Shown piece after piece: positions 25,885 to 36,479 of a DNA stretch of 36,850 nt. This DNA is from Bacteroidota bacterium (GTDB lineage Bacteria; Bacteroidota; Rhodothermia; Rhodothermales; Bin80). The position numbers and the translations under genes were made by a program. The notes under the pieces are model-generated. The model was not told the DNA's origin and did no database searches. It saw only the letters and a list, made by a program, of their open reading frames with translations. Location: positions 1-36,850 of the forward strand of contig JAPOTS010000054.1 of the NCBI GenBank assembly GCA_026709065.1. Direction: 5' to 3'. Each line of letters starts with the position of its first letter. Position 1 is the first letter of the stretch.

Positions 25885-28800
25885 CCGATTATTGGCAATA
25901 TTGACCTTACTATTAGGAGCGTGCTCTTCAGAAAAGGGCCCCCTTTTTGAGCAAATAGACGCGCTGGATGCTGGCATCGACTTTCAAAATACTCTCCATT
26001 ACGACGATGACTTCAATGTGTATCGATACAGAAATTTCTATAATGGAGGTGGCATTGCATTTGGAGACATCAATGATGATCAGCTTCCCGATATATTCCT
26101 TACTGGCAATCAAACCCCAAATCGACTCTATTTGAATCAAGGGAATTTCCAATTCATAGATATTTCTGAGCAAGCAGGTATCATGGGGGAGCGTGCTTGG
26201 AGCACTGGTGTTACAATGGTAGACATCAATGGCGATGGACGCTTAGATATTTATGTCTGTAACTCTGGAATCGTAAAAGATGATGACCGTCGTAACGAAT
26301 TATATATCAATCAAGGGAATGGACGCTTTGAAGAACTTGGGGCTCTATATCAACTTGACGACCCAAGTCTCTCTACGCACGCCACCTTCTTTGATTATGA
26401 CCTAGACGGAGACTTGGATATGTTTTTGGTCAATAATTCATTCCGTAGCATTGCAGACTTCAATCTGGAAATCAATACCCGGCATGTACCTCACCCACAT
26501 GGCGGTGACAAATTATTTCGCAATGATTGGCCAAAATCAGCCTTTACCGATGTCACTGAAAGTGCCGGAATTTATCGTAGCGAAATCGGTTTTGGACTTG
26601 GGGCAACGGTAGGCGATATCAACCGGGATGGATGGCCCGATCTTTATATCTCTAATGATTTCTTTGAGTTTGACTACCTCTATATCAATAATCAGGATGG
26701 GACATTTTCCGAGTCCCTTCGCAATAGCATCAATAGTGTGAGTGCGGCTGCGATGGGATCCGATATGGCAGATCTCAACGGCGATGGCTACTTAGATATT
26801 TTTGTGACTGACATGCTACCTGCATCAGATCGTCGGCTTAAAACAGTCTCTGCCTTTGATAGTTGGGAACGTTATCAGGCCTATATCCGCGATGACTACT
26901 ATCATCAGTTTACGCGAAATACTCTTCAAATCAACCGAGGTATTGACCCTTATTCTAAGATTCGTTTCTCGGAAGTAGGACGGAAGTTTCACGTCGATGC
27001 GAGCGATTGGAGTTGGGGCGCATTAATTGCCGACTATAATCATGATGGAATTCGTGATATTTTTGTTGCAAATGGAATTTATCGCGACCTGACTGATGCT
27101 GACTACCTTGAAGCCGTTAGAGATGAAGATACTCGTAACATGCTGACCAGTGAAAATTACGTGGACTGGAAGACCTTGATTGAAATGATTCCAGTTCGTC
27201 CAATCCCCAATCATATGTTCGCCGGCCAACAAGCGCAACCCTATATAGATGTCACTCAAGCATGGGGGCTATCTGAATTAGGCTTTTCAAATGGCAACGC
27301 ATACGGAGATATAGACTTAGATGGAGATTTGGATCTTGTCATCAATAATGTCGGAGGGGCCCCGATGTTATTTCGTAACCGCTCTGTTGACCATTACCCT
27401 AAGAATCACTGGCTTCAAATTCAGCTTAATGGTGCATCGGCAAATACCCACGCGATTGGAGCACAAATCAGTGCATGGAAATCAGAAAGACTCTGGTATG
27501 TTGAGCAGCAACCTGTCCGAGGGTTTCAAAGTAGCGTTGACCCCGTAATACATTTAGGATTGGGAGCCAACATCCCGTTCTTGGATTCACTCGTCATTTA
27601 TTGGCCTGAGGGGGCTGTCTCCGTTTCTAAAAATGTCACGACAAATCAACGCTTACTCCTTGATGAACCTCCCCCACCGAAGCGCAAATCCGATAAAAAC
27701 CCCAAAAATAAAAATCCGCTATTGATTCCTGTTCATCCTGACTCTCTTGGACTTACATGGCAACACATGGAAAACACATTCAATGATTTTGAACAGCAAT
27801 CTCTACTATTTCACATGCGTTCTACAGAGGGCCCTGCTATGTGTAAAGGTGATGCAAACGGAGATGGGCGTGATGATCTTTATCTCGGCGGTGCCCGTAA
27901 TCAGTCAGGTGCACTGTTCATTCAAAACGATTTAGATTTTGAACTACAAAATCAACCTCTGTTTGAGGAGGATGCAATCTCTGAGGATATTGATTGTGTC
28001 TGGCTTGATATTGATCATGATGGGGATCAGGATCTCTATGTTGCGAGTGGTTCAAGTGAACTACCCACCAGTAGTTCTGCTCTAATTGATAGACTTTATT
28101 TGAATGAAGGAGGTGGGTTTTTTACCCGTGATGCCTCCCTGATCAACCTATCTACACAGGGGTTTTTCCCCACCTCCTCAGTCTGCTCAATGGATTTTGA
28201 TTTAGATGACGATTTGGATCTCTTCATTGGCCATCGTTTACAACCATTTGCTTATGGGCTTCCAGTGAGCAGTCAATTGATCCTTAATGATGGTTCTGGG
28301 AATCTTACAGATGCCACCTCCCGTCTTGCCCCTAGCCTTGAATCCATCGGACTGGTCACAGATGTAGCATGTGCAGACTTCAATGGAGATTCTAATCCAG
28401 ACCTGTTACTCGCTGGTGAATGGATGCCTCTTACTTTGTTAGAAAATATTAACGGGGTCTTCCAACCTAGTGAGGCGGGCTTAGCAAGCACCTCTGGATG
28501 GTGGCAATCCATCCTTCCGATAGATTTAGATCAAGATGGTGACCTAGACTTCGTTGCAGGTAATCATGGCCTTAATTCTCGATTCAAAGCTCCAGTGGAT
28601 ATGTGGGTTGATGATTTTGATCGTAACGGCAGAATTGAGCAGATCTTCGCAAGAACCATTGACGATGTGCTACTTCCATGGCATTTACGTCATGATCTTG
28701 TGAGTCAAATCCCTTCCTTAGTTCAAAAATTCCCCACATACGAGTCTTACGCCGAAGCGACAATGCTAGATATTTTTTCTGAGGAAGATTTAAGCCAATC

Positions 28801-29176
28801 ATTGCATTTACATACGACTGAACTGAGAACCATGATTGGAATCAATGAAGGATCAGGTCATTTCACTCTTCGCCCTGCACCAGAAGAACTGCAATTCTCT
28901 CCTATCTACGGTCTGTCTGAACTCATGACTGATGATGGATTAATGATTCTTGCTGGAGGCAACCTGTACGAAGTGAAGCCAGAAGCTGGACGTTATGATG
29001 CTAGCTTCGGTACGGCATTGATGGCATCCTCTCTTGAAGTTCTCTCTTGGTCAAATTCAGGTTTTTTCGTGGAAGGTCAGATACGACAAATTCTTAACCT
29101 TAAGTTAGGTGACAAGATGCTAATCATTGTAGCCCGCAATAATGATTCACTCAGTGTCTTTGAGTATGCGAATTAG
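25877..29176 (+). CDS. CRTAC1/ASPIC-UnbV lipoprotein, full-length
   Basis: A 1099-residue envelope lipoprotein: MTSRLLAILTLLLGACSS gives lipobox LGAC and anchor Cys16. The N-terminal half repeats calcium-type FG-GAP loops (DINDDQLPDIFLTG, DINGDGRLDIYVCN, DYDLDGDLDMFLVN, DINRDGWPDLYIS, DLNGDGYLDIFVTD, DYNHDGIRDIFVAN, DIDLDGDLDLVINN) and closes with an ASPIC/UnbV domain (HWLQIQLNGAS to RGFQSSVDPVIHLGLG). A Lys/Pro-rich linker (PPPPKRKSDKNPKN) leads to a second propeller half with KGDANGDGRDDLYLGGARN, DIDHDGDQDLYVASGSSE, DFDLDDDLDLFIGH, DFNGDSNPDLLLAGEW and DLDQDGDLDFVAGNHG. Such two-halved proteins are frequent in Bacteroidota, often near SusC/SusD pairs, but none is present here. Role unknown; surface binding is inference. 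Confidence 0.9.
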   Translation: MTSRLLAILTLLLGACSSEKGPLFEQIDALDAGIDFQNTLHYDDDFNVYRYRNFYNGGGIAFGDINDDQLPDIFLTGNQTPNRLYLNQGNFQFIDISEQAGIMGERAWSTGVTMVDINGDGRLDIYVCNSGIVKDDDRRNELYINQGNGRFEELGALYQLDDPSLSTHATFFDYDLDGDLDMFLVNNSFRSIADFNLEINTRHVPHPHGGDKLFRNDWPKSAFTDVTESAGIYRSEIGFGLGATVGDINRDGWPDLYISNDFFEFDYLYINNQDGTFSESLRNSINSVSAAAMGSDMADLNGDGYLDIFVTDMLPASDRRLKTVSAFDSWERYQAYIRDDYYHQFTRNTLQINRGIDPYSKIRFSEVGRKFHVDASDWSWGALIADYNHDGIRDIFVANGIYRDLTDADYLEAVRDEDTRNMLTSENYVDWKTLIEMIPVRPIPNHMFAGQQAQPYIDVTQAWGLSELGFSNGNAYGDIDLDGDLDLVINNVGGAPMLFRNRSVDHYPKNHWLQIQLNGASANTHAIGAQISAWKSERLWYVEQQPVRGFQSSVDPVIHLGLGANIPFLDSLVIYWPEGAVSVSKNVTTNQRLLLDEPPPPKRKSDKNPKNKNPLLIPVHPDSLGLTWQHMENTFNDFEQQSLLFHMRSTEGPAMCKGDANGDGRDDLYLGGARNQSGALFIQNDLDFELQNQPLFEEDAISEDIDCVWLDIDHDGDQDLYVASGSSELPTSSSALIDRLYLNEGGGFFTRDASLINLSTQGFFPTSSVCSMDFDLDDDLDLFIGHRLQPFAYGLPVSSQLILNDGSGNLTDATSRLAPSLESIGLVTDVACADFNGDSNPDLLLAGEWMPLTLLENINGVFQPSEAGLASTSGWWQSILPIDLDQDGDLDFVAGNHGLNSRFKAPVDMWVDDFDRNGRIEQIFARTIDDVLLPWHLRHDLVSQIPSLVQKFPTYESYAEATMLDIFSEEDLSQSLHLHTTELRTMIGINEGSGHFTLRPAPEELQFSPIYGLSELMTDDGLMILAGGNLYEVKPEAGRYDASFGTALMASSLEVLSWSNSGFFVEGQIRQILNLKLGDKMLIIVARNNDSLSVFEYAN

Positions 29177-32100
29177 CTCCATTGTGATCTTATTCTGTTT
29201 AGCTGGATGTAGAGGTGGGGATGAATTTAGTGGTGAGTTATTTACTCTGCTTGATCAGAATTACACTTCGGTAGACTTTAACAATACACTTGCGCCTGAA
29301 GAAAATTTTAATATTATTGATTACCTGTACTTCTACGACGGTGGCGGCGTTGCTATTGGAGATATCAATAATGATGACCTTCCTGATCTGTTTTTAACTG
29401 GAAATCAAGTCTCTAACCGGCTTTTTTTGAATCATGGTGATTTTAAGTTTCAGGATATCACCAATCGGGCGGGAATCAGCTCCGATGAAAATACCTGGTC
29501 TACTGGTGTAAGTATGGCGGATATCAATGGAGATGGCTGGTTAGACATTTACGTCTGCAACGTCAATCATCTCACAATGACTGGACACAATCATTTATAC
29601 ATCAATCAACAAGATGGCACATTTTCCGAGGAGAGTCAAAAATACGGATTAGACTTTGAAGGCCTTTCAACTCATTCTGCATGGCTTGACTTTGATCTTG
29701 ATGGAGATCTGGACCTGTATCTGCTCAATCATGCCATTCATTCCCGTGACTCCTATGTTCCGTCATGGCGCAGAATCATTGATGCCCCAAAAGTAGGAGA
29801 CAAATTCTATCGCCAAGATGATGGATATTTTGTAAGCATTACCGCCGAAGCAGGAATTTACAGCATGCGCTCGGCTATGGACTCGGCATTGCCGTAAGCG
29901 ATCTAAATCTAGATGATTGGCCAGATTTATATGTTGGCAACGATTTTCATGAGGATGACTATCTTTACCTCAATAGTGGGATTGGTACGTTCAACGAATC
30001 TCTTTGGAACACTACCGGACATTCCAGTCGCTCAACCATGGGCATTGATATCGCAGACATCAACAATGATGGGTTACCTGACATTATAGCCTTGGATATG
30101 TTGCCTAGTGATATGGAGACGCAGCGTACTACAGGCCATGCAAGCGCTGATGCAATGATGCGTGTATTGCATGACTTTGGATATGGGCCTCAGGTTTCTA
30201 GGAACACCTTACAACTCCACAGAGGCATCACATCTGATGGCATTCCCTATTTTAGCGAGATAGGCGTTTTTGCTGGAATTGATGCAATCGATTGGTCATG
30301 GTCACAACTCATTGCAGATTTTGATGGGGATGGCTGGAAAGATTTATATATTACCAATGGTATCCCTGGTCGACCAAATGATTTAGATTATATAGACTAT
30401 GTTGCAACTTCAGATATTCAACGGGCGCTCCAAGCCCGCTCTCCTACTGTTGAAGCTGATGTTGCTAACAAGATGCCAGCAGCCATTGTGTCCAATGTCA
30501 TGTTTCAAGGAATAAATGGTCTCCACTTCAGTGATGTTACGTCTCAATGGGGGTTTGATGCTCGGGTAATAGGAAATGGTGCAGCATACGGAGATCTTGA
30601 CCTCGATGGTGATCTTGACCTCGTCATCAATGCGCTAAATCATCCGACCTTGATCTACCGAAATGAGTCAACCAACAACTATATCACTGTACAGCTCAGT
30701 GGAACAGGCATGAATACATCTGGACTCGGAGCAAAGGTTCATCTGTGGTCATCTGGAATTTATCAGATGCAGGAGCAATTTCCTTCTCGAGGGTTTCAGT
30801 CTTCGGTTAACCATGCCCTCAGCTTTGGGCTTGGAACCGCATCCATTGCCGATTCCTTAGTGGTCATCTGGCCTTCTGGCCTTAGATCATCTATAGGCCC
30901 TGTACCCGCTGGAACGCGTGTTATTCTCCATGAAATAGACGGCCAGCAACTCAATGATATCCCCCATCATAACCCAACCGCACTGATTCAACGAGTTGAA
31001 GAACATGGAATTTCGTTTTCACATATTGAAGATCAAATATGGGACTTTGAAATTCAACCCCTATTGCCTTACTGGAGAAGTGCGCATGGGGCAGCCATCG
31101 CCGTGGGAGATGTCAATGGGGACGGACTTGAAGATCTCTTTTTTGGAGGTGCCCGCGATCAAACAAGCGAGCTATATATCCTAACAGGTGAAAGGCGTTA
31201 TCGTAGCGTACTTTTCCCAGACACTCATAAAGCCCAAGAAGTGATTGATGCTGTCTTCTTTGATGCAGATGCTGATGGTGACCAAGATTTGTATATCGTG
31301 ACTGGCGGCTGGGCAGGACCTGCAGACCTACATCAGGATCGAATTTACATGAACTCAGGCGATGGCAATTTTAAATCTGCCCCAAACCGATTGCCCTCAT
31401 TATTTTCAAATGGAACATCAGTAGCTACTGCTGATTTTGACCTTGATGGAGATATTGATATCTTTGTCGGAAGTGATACCCCACCTGCTAGCTATGGAGA
31501 GGCGGGCCTCAGCACACTATTAGAAAATGATGGAAAAGGATATTTTACTGATGTTACTGATATGATGTCTCCGACTCTTCATCAAATCGGGCATGTCACG
31601 GATGTTGAATGGGTTGATTTGATCGGTGATTCACATCCAGATCTCGTGTTAGTTGGCGAATGGATTCCTGTGACAATTTTTGAAAACCTTGGAGAGACAT
31701 TCGTTGATAGATCTGATTCTTTAGGGCTTTCAGATTCTAATGGGCTTTGGCAAAGCCTAAGCATTGATGACCTGAATGCGGACGGATATTTAGATTTAGT
31801 CGTGGGGAATCTGGGCTCCAATACTGTCTTTGAATCTCCGCTTGCACTCTTTGCATATGATTTCGATCAAGATGGGCGTACAGATCCTATCATTGCTCAA
31901 TGGCATCATGACGATTGGTTCGTGTGGGCATCGCGCGACGCATTACTCCAACAATTACCAATCCTTTCTACAAAAATCCCTACTTACCATTCCTATAAAG
32001 ATGAGTCAGTTGCCGATTTATTTGGCCATGATTTTGAGCCAAGTCACATGGTTAATGTACTGCACTCAATGGTGTTCTGGAATCAATCCGTCACGAGTTT

Positions 32101-32446
32101 TATCTCAGAAAAACTGCCAAGTGAAGTCCAATGGGCCCCTGCAATGGCGATTAACACAATCAAGTCAACCGATGGATCCTATGCCTTTATATCTGGGAAT
32201 ATTTCTTCTACATCAGATGCTTTTGGATCTGCAAATGCGAGTTGGGGTTCGGTGATTCATTTTAATGGGGACGGCGATATGCGGATGATCTCAAATACTG
32301 GCTATCATACTCCAGAAGATACGCGCCAACTACATTTTATCGAGGGTGATCCTATATGGATGATTGTCTCTCGATTGAATACGCACCCACTCGTTTTTGA
32401 ATTATCAGATGATTTCAAAATTGATGCACTCTCAGAACTCAATTGA
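29166..32446 (+). pseudogene. CRTAC1/ASPIC-UnbV lipoprotein, full-length but with a single frameshift
   Basis: Third member of the tandem family. ATG 29166 starts the lipoprotein signal MRISSIVILFCLAGC inside the end of the preceding gene (11-base overlap). The first frame is normal through FYDGGGVAIGDINNDDLPDL and DINGDGWLDIYVCN up to AEAGIYSMRS, then runs to a stop at 29895-29897. One base is missing near 29871-29873: the next frame continues at once with GYGLGIAVSDLNLDDWPDLY and stays open to 32446 through the ASPIC domain (RGFQSSVNHALSFGLG) and second half (DVNGDGLEDLFFGGARDQ). Corrected length is about 1093 residues, equal to its neighbour. There is no homopolymer at the site. It is a very recent mutation or a sequencing/assembly error; if an error, this is an intact gene. 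Confidence 0.85.
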
Positions 32447-32475
32447 CGATCATTTCCAGTCGTTTAAGGACATCA

Positions 32476-33084
32476 ATGGTATCTAATGATTCTAAGTCTA
32501 CGCTCCTACTCGCTACGCGTAATTCCCACAAAGCAGACGAGTTCAGACTGTTTTTGGCCTCTGACTCCTTACAAATCTTGGACTTATCTGCTTTTCCAAA
32601 TGCCCCAATGGTTGATGAGACTGCATCATCATTGAAGGGTAACGCAACTCTCAAGGCTTTAAGCGCTCAAGCACACACTGGCCTTTGGTCACTCAGTGAT
32701 GATACAGGTTTATTCATTGATGCCCTGCATGGTCAACCTGGAGTCCATTCCGCCCGCTTTGCTGGCAAATCTGCAGACAGTAAAGCGAACCGCAGCTTAG
32801 TGCTAGATCTTATGGCCAACACATCAAATCGTGAGGCAAAGTTTATGACTATATTAGCTCTGGCGCTCTCTGACGAGATTCATTATTTTGAGGGGCATCT
32901 TATGGGGCGTATCGCTAGATCACCAATGTCCACACAAGGCTTTGGATATGAGTCCATTTTCATTCCAGATGGATTCAACATTAGCCTCGCTGAGCTTTCA
33001 AAACAAGATAAAAATCAGATCAGTCACAGGGGAAAAAGTGCTGTTTTGTTAAAGCAATTTATTGATCAACTCCTAAAGCAATGA
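32476..33084 (+). CDS. rdgB: Non-canonical purine NTP pyrophosphatase (RdgB/HAM1 family)
   Basis: About 202 residues. RdgB enzymes hydrolyse dITP, XTP and related deaminated purine nucleotides to monophosphates and diphosphate, keeping them out of DNA and RNA. Family motifs: LLLATRNSHKADEFR at the N-terminus, ETASSLKGNATLKA, the SDDTGLFIDAL and GQPGVHSARFAG block, MGRIARSPMSTQGFGYESIF and the C-terminal LAELSKQDKNQISHRGKSAV. All active-site segments are present. I chose ATG 32476; the frame is open from a TTG at 32443, which would overlap the preceding gene and add 11 residues without family match. Its end overlaps the dtd start by ATGA, a pair of two metabolite clean-up enzymes. Confidence 0.93.
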   Translation: MVSNDSKSTLLLATRNSHKADEFRLFLASDSLQILDLSAFPNAPMVDETASSLKGNATLKALSAQAHTGLWSLSDDTGLFIDALHGQPGVHSARFAGKSADSKANRSLVLDLMANTSNREAKFMTILALALSDEIHYFEGHLMGRIARSPMSTQGFGYESIFIPDGFNISLAELSKQDKNQISHRGKSAVLLKQFIDQLLKQ

Positions 33085-33539
33085 TCGCTCTGTTACAACG
33101 GGTGCAAAATGCTAGTGTGACCGTGGATCATTCAACCGTTGGACGCATTGATCGGGGCTTGCTGATCTTTTTAGGGGTCCATTCAAAAGACACTCATTCC
33201 GAAGCCGATTGGCTAGTACGTAAGTGTCTAAACCTTCGTATCTTCTCAGATGGTGACGGACAAATGAATCTCTCAATACAAGATATTGAGGGCGAGATAC
33301 TTTTAGTTTCTCAATTCACGCTTTATGGTAATGCGAATAAAGGGAATCGTCCATCGTTCATAGAAGCCGCGCCCCGTGAGATCGCTGAGCCACTTTATGA
33401 GTATATAAAACGAAAACTTTCTGATGAACTTGGACGAGAGATTGCTTCTGGTAGCTTTGGAGCATCCATGCAGGTGGAGATATGCAATGACGGCCCAGTG
33501 ACCATCTGGATTGAGCGTCCTCCAAATACATTCAATTGA
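33081..33539 (+). CDS. dtd: D-aminoacyl-tRNA deacylase
   Basis: A 152-residue DTD that removes D-amino acids (and glycine wrongly put on tRNA-Ala) from tRNAs. The opening MIALLQRVQNASVTVDHSTV, the LLIFLGVHSKDTHSEADWLV strand-helix, LRIFSDGDGQMNLSI, the active-site SQFTLYGNANKGNRPSF with the SQFTLYG motif, and the cross-subunit Gly-Pro motif in NDGPVTIWIE are all exact for the family, and length is standard. The ATG at 33081 overlaps the rdgB stop codon. No terminator was identified after it. Confidence 0.96.
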   Translation: MIALLQRVQNASVTVDHSTVGRIDRGLLIFLGVHSKDTHSEADWLVRKCLNLRIFSDGDGQMNLSIQDIEGEILLVSQFTLYGNANKGNRPSFIEAAPREIAEPLYEYIKRKLSDELGREIASGSFGASMQVEICNDGPVTIWIERPPNTFN

Positions 33540-34028
33540 GATTAGGTCAAGCCACTGATGTAAAAACGTAGGATGAGCTATCAATTATTCTAGGAATTCT
33601 AAACGCAGAGTATCGCGAAAAAACAATTAGCAACTCAGTATGAACATGAACGAATGAGATTGGAATTATAAAACAGTTTGGAAATGATTCAATCAATGAA
33701 GAAATTCGTCACTTATAATTTCTGCTAACTTGAATCTAAATTTTCTATCTCTCAATCATGAAAGTGACTCAACTTTCAGGGTGTTTATTACACGATTTGG
33801 GGAAAATTTGAGCCCTTGTATGATATTCGCACCTCAATTTTCATATGATGTTAGCTACACGTTGCTGGCAGTAGAATTTGAGAACCGATATTGAATCTCT
33901 TAATTCAGCAAGAGCTTTCTCTGATGCTTTGAATCCTGATGCATTACTTGGAATCAGCTATGCATATGCTTCCATTCGATTCTTTCTGATAAAATAGGTG
34001 TCATCCAATAATTATCCATGATCTTTGT
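33540..34028. other. Gap between dtd and the S9 peptidase gene (converging ends)
   Basis: About 490 bases between two genes that converge. A stretch near 33880-34000 reads SLNSARAFSDALNPDALLGI in one frame but has a stop just upstream and is under 45 codons, so it is at most a fragment. No convincing terminator for either gene was found. Confidence 0.4.
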
Positions 34029-36479
34029 CTACATTTCGGGAGACAACTCAGGTTCTGATCTAGTGGGAACATCAGAATTTTTCACATAGGTATCCAGCCA
34101 GCGAGTCGTTTCCCATAAGACATGCCCGACTGATTCGCGGGCTCGATATCCATGACTTTCGTTGGGAAGCATGACTAAGCGCGCAGTCTTGCCAAGCCCC
34201 TTCAATGCTCCGTAAAACCGCTGACTCTGTATCGGAAACGTTCCAGAGTTATTGTCTGCTTCACCATGAATCAATAGAATTGGTTCGTTGACTTTATCCG
34301 CATGCATGAATGGAGACATGGAATAATAGGTTTCAGGTGACTCCCAAAATAAACGCTCTTCCCTCTGAAACCCAAATGGAGTCAAAGTCCGGTTATAGGC
34401 ACCACTTCTGGCAATGCCAGCTCTAAAAAGATCAGAGTGGGCAAGAAGGTTAGCCGTCATAAACGCTCCGTAGGAGTGTCCACCAATTGCGACTCGGTTA
34501 GCATCAACTACACCTCTTTCCACACCTGCATTGATCGCTGCTTGAGCATTAGCAACCAGCTGCCCACGGAACGTATCATTTGGCTCATTTTCCCCTTCAC
34601 CAATCACTGGCATAGATGTCGCATCTAAGACCGCATATCCTTGGGTCACATATGGGATTGCCCCCGAATAACTCATAAATTTGAACCGATAGGGGCTACC
34701 AGTGCGTTGACCAGCATATGCAGCATTTTTAAATTCCCGTGGGTAAGCCCAGATCAAGGTTGGAAGAGGCCCATCACGCTCAACATCATAACCTGGAGGG
34801 AGATAAAGTGTAGATTTCAGTGGTACATCATCCGAACGGGAATAAATAAGATCCTCCTTTACCATCTTGACAAGTTCTGGATAGGGATGCTCAAAATCAG
34901 TCACAGCTCTCAATGAACGATCATCAAGATTCCTCACGTAATAATTCGGCGGGGAATCAACAGACTCTTGAATGGTCAAAATATTTGACTCATCAATGAA
35001 TGTGACAGGGCGCTCATAATGTGGAGATTCACTCTGAAATAATGTAGTGGTCTCTCCAGTAGTTATATCATAATTTTTCAGAAATGGGCGGTCACCCTGC
35101 TCTGATGCACCAGTTCCAATTAAGAATAATTGGTTCTCTCGCATCCGAAGCACAAGTGTCCCTTGATCACTACGTATTCGCTGAAAACTCCCCGGATTGC
35201 CATATCGATCTTCAGTAGAACGATCAAAGATCACCTGTACTATTTCACCAGGGCTGGAAGGATTAACCAACGAAGTTTTAGTTTGGCGGGTTGACCACCA
35301 TGTTTCCATGACCAGAGCTATAGAGTCTGTTCCCCAAAGTACTCCGCTATATCGCAATTGGAGTTTTGTCAAAGATATCGGATTAGAATCAAAAGGAGCA
35401 TCAAGCAATAATATCTCATCCCTCCATTGCGCCTCTATCCCACCATCACCACCATCAAGTGCTTCCACCCAAACGAGTGTAGCTGGTGCGTCTGCTCTCC
35501 ATGCCATACTTCGAGGGCCCATAATCGTTGACCCAAATGCCACGGGTACATTTTCTGCCAATGGTAATTCTGCGATTTCTCTAACGAATTGCCCCTGAGA
35601 ATCATACACAGTATACCTGTGTGAAAAGCGGCTTGCGGGCACCAAATATGAAAATGGTTCCAATATTTCGCGAACCAGAATATAGTTGCCATCAGGGGAT
35701 GGCATTGGCGTTAGAGCTAACCCTTGTTTTCCTAACTGATTCACCAGTCCATCAAGTGTGATTTCAAGAAGTTGAGATTGCAAAAACCAAGCAAATAATT
35801 CCTCGTCATACGGATTAGTGAGTAGGTCTTGATAAGTGCGGGCTGCGGCCTCTTCACCGAGATTTTCCAGAATGACTGGTCCTTTTGGTGCAAGAGGCTC
35901 TATTGGCATTGGACTGTGATTTTCTGGAATCGAACGCGCCAAGAGTGATTGCGAATCAGGATTCCAACGAATGCTACCTGAAACAACATCGTTTACTGCG
36001 ATGCGTGCAAGTTTTTTAGCAATACATGAAGCCACTTCTACGACATATAAATCAACGCGATCGTCCATGTCTACAGTGAATGAAAGATGCGCTCCACCGG
36101 GTGCCCAAGCTACATTTCGGATACCTCCTGATTCTGGAATTCCACTTACTGAACACTGATCATCTGACTCCAAAGACTTCAGGGTGATTTTGGAGTACTT
36201 GGATGCCCGACTTTGGCCATGAATCCTTGAGTTGATCCGTAGACCTGCTAAGCGCTTTTCAGGGGCCGAAACATCTCCAATTGAGGGCATCCCAGGCCTG
36301 TGCAACAAGGCAATCATTTGACGGTCAGGGCTCAAACTAACATTTGGGGTTGCTGGAGCATCCAGTAACTGATCAAGAGGCTCAGGAGGCGGTTGATATT
36401 GCATTTGTGCAACTGCAGAAAGCTGATTGGATGTGACTATTAATAGAAGCACACTCAAAGCGAATAATTGTGATTTCAT
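34029..36479 (-). CDS. Secreted S9-family serine peptidase (S9D glutamyl-endopeptidase-like)
   Basis: An 816-residue exported peptidase. Signal peptide MKSQLFALSVLLLIVTSNQL, cleavage near SAVAQ; then a Pro-rich segment (YQPPPEPLDQLLDAP) and VSLSPDRQMIALLHRPGMPS, the usual start of the S9D group. The middle is a beta-propeller with repeats such as NVAWAPGGAHLSFTVDMDD and SIRWNPDSQSLLARSIPE. The C-terminal alpha/beta-hydrolase domain carries the triad: Ser669 in GGHSYGAFMTANLLAHSD, Asp742 in LLIHGEADNNSGTFPI and His776 in LPNESHGYRARES. Characterised relatives are oligopeptidases or glutamyl endopeptidases working in the periplasm or plastids; exact specificity is inferred. The ATG at 36479 starts at the signal peptide. 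It stands alone, converging with dtd. Confidence 0.93.
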   Translation of the reverse strand: MKSQLFALSVLLLIVTSNQLSAVAQMQYQPPPEPLDQLLDAPATPNVSLSPDRQMIALLHRPGMPSIGDVSAPEKRLAGLRINSRIHGQSRASKYSKITLKSLESDDQCSVSGIPESGGIRNVAWAPGGAHLSFTVDMDDRVDLYVVEVASCIAKKLARIAVNDVVSGSIRWNPDSQSLLARSIPENHSPMPIEPLAPKGPVILENLGEEAAARTYQDLLTNPYDEELFAWFLQSQLLEITLDGLVNQLGKQGLALTPMPSPDGNYILVREILEPFSYLVPASRFSHRYTVYDSQGQFVREIAELPLAENVPVAFGSTIMGPRSMAWRADAPATLVWVEALDGGDGGIEAQWRDEILLLDAPFDSNPISLTKLQLRYSGVLWGTDSIALVMETWWSTRQTKTSLVNPSSPGEIVQVIFDRSTEDRYGNPGSFQRIRSDQGTLVLRMRENQLFLIGTGASEQGDRPFLKNYDITTGETTTLFQSESPHYERPVTFIDESNILTIQESVDSPPNYYVRNLDDRSLRAVTDFEHPYPELVKMVKEDLIYSRSDDVPLKSTLYLPPGYDVERDGPLPTLIWAYPREFKNAAYAGQRTGSPYRFKFMSYSGAIPYVTQGYAVLDATSMPVIGEGENEPNDTFRGQLVANAQAAINAGVERGVVDANRVAIGGHSYGAFMTANLLAHSDLFRAGIARSGAYNRTLTPFGFQREERLFWESPETYYSMSPFMHADKVNEPILLIHGEADNNSGTFPIQSQRFYGALKGLGKTARLVMLPNESHGYRARESVGHVLWETTRWLDTYVKNSDVPTRSEPELSPEM

